From: Lucifuga dentata
Lineage: Eukaryota; Chordata; Actinopteri; Ophidiiformes; Bythitidae
Length of the DNA stretch: 64,000 nucleotides
Direction of reading: 5' to 3'
Assembly (NCBI GenBank): GCA_014773175.1
Contig: VXCM01000249.1
Coordinates: 62,001 to 126,000 of the forward strand
Under the pieces are notes generated by a model. It searched no databases. It was not told where the DNA came from and was given only the letters and a program-made list of their open reading frames with translations. Position numbers and translations under genes: made by a program. Shown in pieces: positions 11,441 to 32,322 of this stretch. The stretch's first letter is position 1, and every line of letters begins with the position of its first letter.

Positions 11441-14400
11441 TTGTAAATTAAAAAAGGTAAAATTGTGACACAACAAAAAAAAAGTATATATATGTGTGTG
11501 TGTGTGAAGAAAGTCAGTGTATTTTTTGTTTACTGTTAAATTGCACGTAGACTTTATTTTTTAAGTTATTAGTTTTATATGTTCATGACTTAAGATTTTC
11601 TTTTCTACCTAGAAGTTTGTGTGTGTTGGCACTTCAGCTTTTTTTGACAGCTGTGAATCAGTTTGAATCAAGGGAGGTGGGTGATAATTAATCATAGGTT
11701 TGGAAGATCATGGGTTTGTCCTTTCAGAAGTTCCATGTAGTTACTACTGTACTTATTACATAAAAATACCTTTTATTTACGTTCCACCGCCCTGAGTTCT
11801 CGGTTCTTACCTTAAAATATCGCGATATATCACCTTCAGCTTTTTAAGAAACCAAAAAGTGTCAGTGCCTATTCAACCTTTAATATTCTTTCACTGCATA
11901 AAAGTATCGGTAGCCAGGGTCCAGTGTCAACACTGCTGATATTTCCTCAAATCATAGGATGATGTGTTTTTACTGTTTTGGTTTATGATAATTGAAAAAG
12001 TAATTGGTTACATCAATTTAGCCTACCTGTTAATGCATCCTACGTCTAACAGAGATTATTTTTCCTAATCTGAAGGATCCCAATGCTTCTCATTACCAAG
12101 TCCATGTCAGAATTGTATTTTATGCAGTAATATAAGCTGTCTGTTAGTACTGTACGTGTGTGTATGTGTGTGTGGTGGTGGGGGGGGGGGTNGGGGGGGG
12201 GGGAATGATAAACACTTCTTTCATTTTCTCTCTCACTTTGCTTGCACCCATTTATTGAAAAAGTAAAATGAAACTGAAACTGCCTGAAAAACCCCTGGAT
12301 GACTTTCCACTGTCTTATGAAAATCACCAAGCCATTTCTGCAATAATGCATCCACACAAACACAGTTGCATTACCAAATCATAATATTTAATCTCCTCTG
12401 CCATGGATAAAATAGCCTAGCCCCAATCCCAGGGATTAATTTTAAAAAATTGCAAAAAAAAAAAAAAAAAAAAAAAATGCTTCTGTTACTGTTATTTTTA
12501 ATTTAAATAAGCCATGTTCCACTGAATTGAATATTTTTCACTGAATTGAATATCATTATTTTTGAGCAGTCGGAATTGAAACATTTTGCTTTAGCCCTTT
12601 CAAATAAACAGAAGTGGGTTCGACCTCATGTTAAGCAATGTGGTCAAGCTAGTGTTCCCCAGATATTTACAGCTTGGACGCTCTGGGGTTCTGCTATGCC
12701 TCTTTGTCCTCTGGCAATTCAAACAGATCTGAATAAATCACAGAAATCTCACACAGTGAGCAACTGTGGTGTAAAATGAAGTAATGGCAGATAATTGCCA
12801 TCTTTCAGCATGTAAAACACACACACAGAATGATCTTGGGAACACAAATTGTGTACATCCTAATGAAAAACACCAAAAGATTCCCTAAGAAATAATTCTA
12901 AGCTTTTTAATAAAAGAATAACTACATAGCCAAAATAACCATTCCAAACACATATGGGCCCATTACACCAAAAGCTCAGCCAGTGCCCACAGTGGCCACA
13001 ATGGAAGGCATAAACAAGAATGGCCAGGCTGTTTGCATTCCTGGTGTAGGCCATTTTAAGTCAGCACTGACAGATCTGTGTAAAAATATATTCACAATAA
13101 GTATGGACTGCACAGCTGGAAAATGTCCTGTGGTTTAAAGCTGATTCCACTGTTTACAAAATCAACTTAAAATTCATTATCTTTGCTTGATCTCTGCCCA
13201 TTTATTTTGGTAACGTTGCATGTGTATTCCTCTGTATAGACAGAGACACAGAGAAAGAGGAAAAGGGTTAACTCGTGTTGAGGCCCTCGACCGAGTGTAA
13301 GGGTGCTGCAGTTGTACTGCGTAACAGTAGAAAAATTGTCAAAACATGTGCCCTCAAAAATCAAATACTGGTTAGCGCCAAATGCATCTTTCATTAATTA
13401 AAGGAGTGACTGTATCAGCAGGTGAGAACAGCACATAGTGAAAGGAGAAAATATTCACAAGTGTAACACATTTCAAATCTGAGACCTTGAATTCAAGCCT
13501 GTTAAAGAAAAAGCCAAAGAAAATGTGGAAACAAGACAATGCAAACTAATGAGCATTTTGCAATATCATATTATGTTTTATTAGCTTTTTTCTCTAGAGG
13601 AATTATGATATTTTTGTAGTTGCAACTCATTAAATTAATCAATTCTGGTAAGCCATTGTAATAACATAGCAGCATTTTCCCTCCATCATTTATTTAACCT
13701 ACATCTATATACAGAGAAAATCAATCAACTACTTTGTTTGTTCAATGTGTGACACATCATCAACTGCTACATTCTACCAAATATAAAGAAATGGCCTATG
13801 TTTTCCATCTTGCCAGTACATCACTGTTAAAATACAATAGTAAGTATCGATCACATTATCATAAATCAATTGCAAATTTACTGAGGGCACAGAGGCCAGA
13901 TGATCCTCCTCATGGGAAAACTGTAAAAGTGAATTCCAATTAATTGACTTTCAAAGTTAGAAAAATCTGTGGTAATGCTTACTATTTGAATGGTAACAAA
14001 ATTCAAAGTACTGACCCACTGCGCACATGCATACATACACACACCATCCCTCCATCCATCAGGCCTTGTGGTTCTATTTCTACATTTCACACCTGCGAAG
14101 CATCTACTTACAGCCCCATGCACTCTGTCATGCATTAGCTACATCCAATCATGCTGATGACAAACTAGCTGTTGAAATATGCTTGCAGCATCTGAGCTTC
14201 ATGTAGGGCTGGGACTGTAGGGTCTACAATCATGTGATTTGCTGGAAGAGCACCCCCTCCCCTTGCAGGCCTGCCCCTGAGTGGCCTCTGCTAGGCTATG
14301 TTTCCAGGAAAGGGGCCTACTGGACAGGCTGTGAGGCCTAGGCAGGGAGACATTGGCTCATTGAGAAAAACAAAAACAAGAGAGGGGCGGTGGGAAGACT

Positions 14401-14960
14401 CTCCCCTCTTACATAACTCTGCCTCCATGACAGGGAGAAAAAAGTTCCCCGCCACAATGCAAAGAAAATCCTGTCCATCCGCCTCTCCTCGGCTTGCAAA
14501 AGCTAAAGCACTTCAGGACTAGAATTCAAGCAACACTGAAACCAGCAGCGCCTGCTTGCAGTTACACAATAGTTGCAACTCTTCAGACATACCACCACCA
14601 CAGGCATGTCAACACCAGCCAAATCCAAATGTATACACTCAAATTAAAGGCATATTCCAGTAAAACTATTTCACAAAAAATGTCTTCATTTGTTTTGTCT
14701 AATACTATAATGCTGCATTTGTGCACACTAATGTGAAAACGTAACAGCATATGAACATGATGTAACACAACATGTCATCTGATGTGTGTTGACTGCACTG
14801 TACAGCTCTCATGGTCAGACATCTACAGTATCTGAGCAGGTTCTGTAATCTCTCTTGTAGCCTGCACTGCCTCCCTGCGGTGCAAAGAGAAGTTACATGG
14901 AGGTAGTGTACTGTCATCTTGTAAAAACATGAAGCACTTGGCATGTTCTGTGACGTGTGA

Positions 14961-14962
<2 letters not shown>
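11441..14962. other. Intergenic DNA and probable slc11a2 3' UTR
   Basis: No gene recognised between the ctdsp2 promoter and the slc11a2 stop codon. It contains a poly-G run with an N at 12192, a poly-A run near 12454-12478 and ordinary AT-rich sequence. The right-hand part (roughly 13.6-15.1 kb) probably includes the slc11a2 3' UTR. I could not choose its poly(A) site. Confidence 0.45.

Positions 14963-15037
<75 letters not shown>
14963..15037. repeat. (AC)37 microsatellite followed by N and poly-A
   Basis: Perfect AC run of 75 bases ending at an N (15038) and then a poly-A run. It lies in the presumed slc11a2 3' UTR about 80 bases beyond the stop codon, so its length is likely both variable and misassembled. 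Confidence 0.95.
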
Positions 15038-15120
15038 NAAAAAAAAAAAAAAAAAATCATTTATGCTGGTCACAGCTGCACCATCAGCTCTTGAAACAAA
15101 TGTGCATTCATTCTCTTCAT

Positions 15121-23992
<8,872 letters not shown>

Positions 23993-24220
23993 GTTAGAGA
24001 AAACTAGTTAAATCCTCTTCTCAAACTCTATTAAACTTTTAGGCGACAGACACGAAAACCGGTGGACTTTGCGCTACATTCCGGTAAAACCTTTCCCTCG
24101 CTTCCTTGTTGATCTTTTAGTGGAGAACACAAAGAGGAGTCCCAGCAGGTTCTTTGGGCAGGTAAGGAGAAAGTACGAGGGGACAGAGTGACATTCCACC
24201 ACAACAATGTTTGACCAAGC
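23993..24220 (-). promoter_or_regulatory. slc11a2 5' UTR and probable promoter
   Basis: The sequence directly upstream of the slc11a2 start codon ends at the inverted-repeat element that begins at 24226. I see no iron-responsive element (CAGTGN loop with a paired five-base stem) and no TATA box I would trust. The start site is unplaced. Confidence 0.35.
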
Positions 24221-24225
24221 TTTAT

Positions 24226-24790
24226 GCTGCGTTCAAGTTACCTCGGAAGTCGGATTTGTCCCAGTCGGAAGTTCCGCCTTCCGACCTCAAACCGTTCCAA
24301 CCAAATGTAAACAAAAAAGTATGGCTGAACGCTAATAAATACTGTAAGATTAAAGAAACAGTAATAAATGCTAACTAAAGTAAAGTTAGACTACATGACT
24401 GTTTGCTTGGATTGTTTTATGATATTAATCACAGTGCGTATTAAACATTTGTGCAGATATTCTGAAATTATTCACACTTACCTATCAATGGCAAAAGTTA
24501 TTACACACTATAGATAGTTAACTTGGTGATATATTTTCCTTTTTATTTCAATTACACACAAGAAAAAAATGCTTTATTGGCCTGTTAACTGATCATTTGA
24601 ATTCACAAAGCTGGCTTCCAAGGGCGCTGCTGTGTTGAGCGACGTCATACTCGGTAAGTCGGGGTAGACAATTTTGGTCCGAGTTTCCCAGTCGGACCTT
24701 CGACTTCAAATGCTGTTCCGACGCATTTTTTCCAAGTAGGAAGTCGGAACGGAAAAAAAAATCCGATTTACGAGGTAACCCGAATGCAGC
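24226..24790. mobile_element. 565-bp inverted-repeat element upstream of slc11a2
   Basis: The left end GCTGCGTTCAAGTTACCTCG is mirrored at the right as the reverse complement of GCTGCATTCGGGTTACCTCG, and the pairing continues through GTCGGATT. Further inverted segments inside (CCCAGTCGGAAG and CCCAGTCGGACC) make the whole element foldable. It has no coding frame and no clear target duplication. Confidence 0.7.
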
Positions 24791-24959
24791 AAAAGTCAGT
24801 CTGCTCCTGTTTGCTCTTTGTAACGTGTGACTTTGTCAACTCTAAAGCTTAGTCGATAAAAATTATCGAGTAAAACGATAATAAAGTTTAAAGTCGCGTT
24901 AATAAAGTCGTGTTACTTGTCGTGTCTCAAATGCTTTGAGTATGCCTCTTGAGCAAGCC

Positions 24960-25107
24960 AATGACCTACTAAAGTGAAAACTAAAATAATAAAGCTAATG
25001 ACCTACTAAAGTGGAAACTAAAACATAAATAAAGCTAATGGCCTATTAAAGTGACTGCTAAAATAGTAAAGCTAATGACCTACTAAAGTGAAAACTAAAA
25101 TAATGAC
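24960..25107. repeat. Minisatellite, four units of 37-40 bp
   Basis: Units begin with AATGACCTACTAAAGTG (third unit AATGGCCTATTAAAGTG) at 24960, 24997, 25037 and 25074, each ending ...AAAGCT. The third unit is the most diverged. Confidence 0.85.
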
Positions 25108-25291
25108 AGAGTAAATTTAATCCATTATAAATATACAATTATATGATTCAAATGGCTGAAATGCCATGTCTAAAAGTTATTCCCAATATTGTATGTCCTC
25201 CCTCTTACATATATCACGGAAAGTAGAGGGGTAAAACATATGCATATATCTCAAAATCAAAATAAATCTATATCTCACACTTAAAACCATA

Positions 25292-25516
25292 GGTGTCAAA
25301 CCAGTCTATGGAACTGGTTTGACACATAAAACCAGTTCCATAGAATTAGTATGGTACAGGCAGCAAGAAGCTGCAGACTTGAAATGCAGCTGATTTTAAT
25401 GACCAGCACACTGTTATTCAAAGAGGAGGAGTTAATCAGTGACTTCATCTGAAGAAGCTTTGGTTGGACTGAAAACCTGCAGCTTCCCAACCCCCCCATA
25501 GAACTGGTTTGAGACC
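25292..25516. mobile_element. 225-bp inverted-repeat element with CATA target duplication
   Basis: The left end GGTGTCAAACCAGTCTATGG mirrors the right end (reverse complement GGTCTCAAACCAGTTCTATG). CATA flanks both ends (25288-25291 and 25517-25520). A second AACCAGTTCCATAG at 25331 makes an extra hairpin at the left side. Confidence 0.65.
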
Positions 25517-25798
25517 CATACTTGCTTCTCATTCCTGGTCTTTGGGAGCCACAGCAGTATTTTTTCCATCACTCCATGCTCAACATATTCCTGATTAACT
25601 AAATCCTAAATCAGCCAATCAAGTATTGGGAGGCACCAACCCCTGATGAAGTGAACATTACATAGTTGCAGCATTGCATAGTTACAATGCTGTGGCTCTT
25701 AAGGAACAGGAATGAGAAACTGCTTCATACTATTAACTCCTACCTTGAAATTACCCAGGCTAGTTTGACTCAACTACCTACAGCTGCAGGCGTTTGGG

Positions 25799-25900
25799 CG
25801 CCCTCTAGCAGCAGAAATGAGAGTATTTTAGTTCCACACAGGAATAAACGAAGGATCTAATAAGAGAGTCAGTAAAGCATGTAGCAGCCACTAGGTGGCG
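25799..25900. promoter_or_regulatory. Two divergent CTCF-like motifs between slc11a2 and marchf9
   Basis: On the minus strand CTGCTGCTAGAGGGCGC occupies 25814-25798. On the plus strand CCACTAGGTGGCG occupies 25888-25900. Both fit the CTCF core, and the motifs point away from each other about 75 bases apart, in the intergenic space between two genes. Binding is inferred only. Confidence 0.35.
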
Positions 25901-27651
25901 ACAAATACTGACTGATTTTATGCTGAGCCCTTTGATTATTGTCAGAGCTTGAATTATGCACCAAAACAATATCTCACTAAATACTTGTCAGATTCTTATA
26001 GGATTCTTATACGCTTATAAGAATGGCAAGACTGACAATTTCCGATATTATAATAGGGTTTTTTTGGTGATTGGTATTTAAGAATGAGCATTTATGACAT
26101 TATTTAAAGGTGTTTATCCTATAGTATTAGTATAACATTCTGATATTTTTTTTAAATAAAATTTTTACAGAGGAATTTTGTCTCTTTGGTGTTCAATTCT
26201 ATATAGATTGATAGTTGTTGTAATTTTTGTGATACTTGTACAGCATTCTCCTAAACATGATTATAGAAATGCAATGTGCAATGTATCTGTTTGTGCAAGA
26301 AATGTAAAAACTATACTGTAAGTCTGATTTTCGCACCAGTTTTTACATTTTACTGAAGGAAAACTTTCAGACAGATAAAACAAGGTAATACATGATTTAA
26401 ACAAAATTATTGATAATAAACGATGCCCCATTTTATTTCCCCACAACATAATGTTACCTTATGACATTTTCACACCAGAAAACAGTGACATACCCACCCA
26501 GGCCATGCATGCTGTGGGCTACAAGTGAAATAACAAAAAAAAAAAAAAAAAAAANAAAAAAAAAAAAAAAAAAAAGACAGGGTGAGACTGAGAAGTAAGA
26601 GATCATTTGATCCCCATTTTTAATCCAATATTTTACTTATTATCATATCTGAATTAGCACACCGCAGCAATAATATGTTATTTATTTATTTATTTTTTAG
26701 CTGAAATAGCTGTAACACACTGCCATTTGTCATGTTGAGAAAATGTTGGTGCAATGAAATCAGATGTTTTTAAGTGTTTATTTTGGCAAGCACCATTCGA
26801 AATTAGGCAAATTTGTCATGTGCTTGTGTTATGTGATGAAAGATAAAATTATATACCCATGCAAAATTCCCTGTAAAATGTACATACATATTTTTATTGC
26901 AGAAAGTTTAAATGTCACTGAAATCTCATTGATTTCTTTTTTTTTTCTTTTTTCTTTTTTTTTTAAATTTGTAATGACTTATTGTTGTCACCTCTGTNTT
27001 TTTTTTTTCTTTTTTCTTTTTTTTTTAAATTTGTAATGACTTATTGTTGTCACCTCTGTGGTTTCATGTTTGTATGTGGTGCCATTTTCAGTTTTTCGGT
27101 CTATTAATCAGCATCAGTTACCTTGTAGAAACTATAAGATCATTATACATAGATGACCAGAAATGTTTGGCATCTTATTGAGTTACATGATTTCTTCTAA
27201 AATCATACATCCGTAGAAAATCAAAGTGAGTAAAAAACAAAAACAATAGATATAAATCAAACCAAGAGAATCAAATCAAAGAAAAATGTCTCTGCGCATC
27301 CTGATATTGAACTGGAAAAAGTCCTCGTCTTCTTGGATTAGGTTATAAAGCCTGTTTACACGTTTCTCCTCATATTTTATGTTTGATGTCTTTTAGTGTT
27401 TTTTCATCATTGTTTTCATCAGTCCTTAAATTGTTGAAAAGGAGCATCAGGCTTCCTTTTGTTGTACGAAACAAGAGGACAAATCCTTGAGTGTGTTGAT
27501 GCTCTGGGCATCACTCAAGCTCCTCACAGGGCAATTGTTGCCTACGTGAGTCGTGAGTCTTAGTATTTAATATTAGGTCCAGAAGTCCCTCCTCTAATTT
27601 ACATCAGGGCAAAAGGAAAAGGTCTATCCCATCGCTCATGCCTGTCCTGCT
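25901..27651. other. Intergenic DNA and probable marchf9 3' UTR
   Basis: AT-rich, with an N-containing poly-A run (about 26535-26574) and a duplicated segment around the N at 26998. The right part (from roughly 26.7 kb) is probably the marchf9 3' UTR. AATAAA repeats on the minus strand near 26681-26696 could serve as its poly(A) signal. Confidence 0.4.
26936..27060. repeat. Duplicated segment flanking a single N
   Basis: The same roughly 60-base sequence (poly-T/C run then AAATTTGTAATGACTTATTG) appears on both sides of the N at 26998. This looks like an unmerged assembly overlap, not a biological tandem repeat. Confidence 0.8.
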
Positions 27652-30600
27652 TCATACAGTGGTGACCCTCATCACCACCTCTCGGTTAGCAGCAGCGCTG
27701 ATCCGCGGATCGTTGGGCCGCAGTTGACTCAGGATGTGCAAGATGGTGTATCCACAGTGGTGGTTTAGAATAGTTCTTAGCCTCCTGCTCTGTCGTCCTC
27801 TGCTGCTGCTGGCCAGGCCGTGAGCGTTACTGCGAGAGCCGCGAGCCCCTGTCTTGCTGTTCAAACTGACCGGGTCACCCAAGTCCTTTGATTTCTCATA
27901 ATTCAGTACTTTCCACTGCTGATTGACAGCCTGCCATCGTTTGAAGATTCGGTACACTGATGACCCCTCATGGATGATAAGGCCTGGATAGAAATTAAAA
28001 GAGTAATGGAAAAAGGTGGAGCAGGATGAAGGATAGAGCAATGAATTCTCCATTAAATATTATGTTAAATGGGCCTTGCAATCCAGTACATGCTGTATTT
28101 TGCAATCAGTGTGACAGGTAGCAACTTTCTATTTAGCCTGTAGATGAGAATAGACAGTTGGCAGCAATCACAGTGCAGATATCTGATGCCATCTGTTCTC
28201 AAGAACACTCCACCAGGTTGCTCCTAACAAAACAGAATTTGTTTTTTTTTTTTTTTTTTTTTGCTTTTACTTAGCTTGTAATCTTCTAATTTGCACCATA
28301 TGCCCATTTTGTTTTGTTCCTGTGAAATTTTATATGACCTAACCAAAAACAAAATGTAGACTAAATACATGTTTTTTTTCATAGTTTGTGCTTGCATAAT
28401 ACAACTTATGTTTACTATTATTATTATTATGGAACAGAGTACACCATGTTTTCCTTTGCTTTTCTTGTTGCTGCGTAATGCATCTCTGTATTCTGTCACC
28501 TAGGCTGGTCTATGTGCATCTTTTTACATAATGTTCTCACAGATTTGTATTCCATCCATAATTGCTACATCTACAGCTTATGCTAACACTTTTAATAATG
28601 CTGCTCTGTGAGTTTTATGCACAGCTCAACAGCTGCTGAGTTGTTCGTTGTATGTTTGCATGTTTCCTTGTTGCCTTACCTATGCAGACAATATCCATGA
28701 AGCCATACATGCCATAGCAGATTTGGAAGAGCAGGTCCTGACGTTGCCATTTGGCAGAGGGGCTGAGGGAGGACCAGATGAGCCAAGAGATGCTGGCAAT
28801 GAGGAACAGAGAACCCAGAATAATGGCCGCTATCTGCACCTTCTCTATCACCGTCAGAGAGATTGCCTGCCACTGGAAAGAAAGACTTCTGTGTCATATT
28901 TGACAGGAGACCACAAAACTACATATATGAATATATATGATATATGCATATGCAAGCATACACATTCACACACATGTCAAACAAACTCACACATCAACAT
29001 ATAAATGGTATCTTCTCAGTAGCTTTTAGAGCCATTGGCTGCCTCTGAACAGGAGGGCAGAAGGACAGTGACGCAAAGAGGGAAAATGTGTCAGCACAAT
29101 ATGGCAAACAGTCCTCACAGCACAGCAAGTGCCCAAGATTTGTTCTAGCAAACACCGTTGCATCTGATGGCTGAGTGCAGCAGCATTTGTTCTGGTCATT
29201 GTTTATGTTGTATACTGTATGTCACAAACTGTGTCAGCAAAGCGTTTCGCAGGACAAGATCTCCCGGCTTTATTCACTCATGAATTTTAAAAATAACAAC
29301 TAATATTACACAAAAGCATTTGTATTTATCCAAATATTGAGAAGAGGTTAAAATATTAACATACTAACACCATCTTTTAGATCAATTTGTTTATCCATTT
29401 CTCCTTCGAGTCAAAAAATCAGTGGACATGTTTTGTGAGGACTTTGATGAGGAGACTTCAAAATACTGAGTCAAGCCAAACTGGACTAAGCCAAGCTGTG
29501 CTGGCCTGTTTGTGAGTGTACTTTCCCATGTGCAGGGTGAGTCAGATTAATCTGGACTGGCATAGCCCCAGTGCTGCAGTGGCTGATTAGTTCAAATTCT
29601 ACAAGGATCATCATCAAGGAACAAACATTAAGCTTTGCCTTTTATTTCTATGGCGTTCGCTGCACATTCTCTTTGTGTTACCTGCAGGGGGTTTTTGGTG
29701 CTGATAGCCAGGACCTGGTACTTGAAGTAGCAGAGCTCACAGCTCCAGGAGCCTCTCTCACTGATCCAGCGGATGAGGCAGGGCTGATGGGTGCAACGCA
29801 CAGAACCATCACAACGGCAGGGGCTCAACAGCTCCCCCTGTAGAACAGACAAGGAAAATAAAAGAAGATACATTCAATGGAATATAAAAAGATTCCCCAA
29901 CTAGTTTTCCCCAAGGGCCAAGCATGCAAGCCAAGGGCCACTACCCCCCTCCCCCCCCCGNCCCCCCCCCGGGACCTGACCTGATCTTTTATCTCTCATT
30001 TGGTAATAACAGTGGAAAACAATTTTCTAGTTTTTATTTATTTTTAAACATAACTCTTTACAACCGGAGAGGCCCGGCACCGGGCCCAGCACTTCCGTCT
30101 AGCATTTGCGGTGTTTTATAATTACCATTTCTTAATAAAATGGAGATATATGAATATTTGCAAAAGCTTAGATTCTCCTGAACAAAAGCCCAAGCATGAC
30201 ATTTTATGACCACGCAATCCCAAGATAAATTAACTAAAGCACAAGATAGCCTCCGAGCTAAAACCTAGCTTCGTCACTTCTCAATGATGTAACGCTTCTG
30301 AGGGCAGTCTAAATTTTTAAAATCCCTCTCTGTGATTCGATAGTAGACTAGCAGAGGATTTGATTGATGGGTCAGTGGTCCTATCAGCTTTTATGTAGCC
30401 ATGGCAATAGGCATGCATTCCCCATGCATAATATGTGCATAATATTCTGCTGACAGACCAAACACCGTGTGCTCGTCCCTATGTAGTGTTCACAATATTT
30501 TATAATCACTATTTCTCAATAAGATGGAGATATATGAATATATATATGGAAAGCTTAGCTTCTCCTGAACAAAATGAGCCCAAGCATGACATTTTATGAC

Positions 30601-32279
30601 CACGCGATCCCGAGATAAATGCGACTAAAGTACATGAATTTTTTTTTTTTTTTTTTTTTTTTNTTTTTTGAGAAGTAATCTGAGGGCCTGATAGATACGA
30701 CCCGCGGGCTGCATTTGGCCCACGGGCCACCAGATGGGGATGCCTGGAATATAATTTCAATATTTCAGTCAATATATTCACTCTTGAGATATACTGATTG
30801 TGTTTATTTACAGAGTAAGCTAAGACTGAAGACAGCTTTTCTATCTTTAATATTGCTTGTCCTAAGAGACAGTAGCACCTGAAATCAATTTGCATTCTCC
30901 TCCAAAATAAGAATGAGTCCACTCAGCTTGTAATTACCAGTTAGCTTGATACTTTACAGCCATTTCATACATCAAGCTTCTACAACTATTTTTCAATACA
31001 CAGTTTCACACAATGAAAAGGAAAAAAAAGTGCCTTCCAACCCCGTGTGTCGCAAACTGAATTAAAAAAAACCTCTTAAACAAAAATTCTGACAAAAAAT
31101 AAGTGTTGATCATCAGTGAATGAAGGATTGGACACAGCTTGATGCTGCTGGTGAAGAGGCATGTTGGCACTCTGCAACACCAGCAGGGAAGGGGAGGATT
31201 CAAGGGCAGGCAGGTGAGACATCAGATTGACTGCCAGGTGTGTGAGAGTTTGTTTTAGCAGCGTTAAAGTCAAAGAGTAGTGGGGAGGGTTTTGAAGAGC
31301 ATAAACTGTTTGGATATTGAATTGCAGAGTAAAAATGCGGACCACGGACCAAGTTGAATAAAAAGCAGAATATATCAGATCATATTTCTTTGCTTGGTTG
31401 TGTAGTTTATAAACACGTCAAACTGTGACTCTAAAATATACTGTAGTATGTATTTAACTTGTCAGAAAATGATGTGTTTAACCCATACATGCTTTGTGTA
31501 TCCAGAGAAGTATTGTGTTGTCACAAATACTGCTTTGTCTGTCTGCGCTCTCTCTCCCCATCTGGCTCGTTTGACCTTCCCACTTATAATAAAAGCCTTC
31601 ATAAAGATTTGACTTGGCAGATGAGCCACGCACCACTCACAAACCATAAAATAAGCTGCTGACATTATAAAGATAACACAGAGAAGGTCAGAAATATAGG
31701 ATAAATACAAATTAAAATGAAAGCAAAACATTTGTAAAATGTCAAGATATGGTTGAGTAGTGTGAGTAAGTGTGTGTGAGTGTGTGTCTGTGAACTCTAT
31801 GTTTGTGTCTCTCTGTCTGTTTGTGTCCATGCCTGTATCTTTGTCTCTGTGTCTATGTGTGTGTGTCTATGTGTGATTGTGTATGTGTGTCTGTCTGACT
31901 GTGTGTATGTCTGTTTGTGTCTCTGTGTGGATGTCTGTGTCTGTGCTTTGTTTGTGCCCGTGCCTTTGTCTGTGTGTGTGTGTGTGTGTGTGTCTGTGTA
32001 TATCTATGTCCTTGTATGTGTGTATCTGTGTGTGCATCTGATTGAGTGGTGTGTGTGTGTGTGTGTGTGTGTGTGTATCTGTGTATGTTTGTATCTCTGT
32101 CTGTTTGTGTCCGTGCCTGTGTCTCTGTGTCTGTGTGTGTCTCTATATATGTGTGTGTGTGTCCGTCTGTCTGTCTGTGTGTATGTCTGTTTGTGTCTGT
32201 GTGGCCTGTGCCTTGTTTGTGCCCGTGCTTTTGTCTGTGTGTGTTTTTGTGTATCATTCTATGTCTATGTAAGTGTGTA

Positions 32280-32322
<43 letters not shown>

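Noticed and set aside
14000..15120. Iron-responsive element in the slc11a2 3' UTR
   Set aside because: Several CAGTG pentamers exist on the minus strand (near 14792, 14865 and 14016), but none has a paired five-base upper stem with a bulged C. An IRE further away cannot be excluded.
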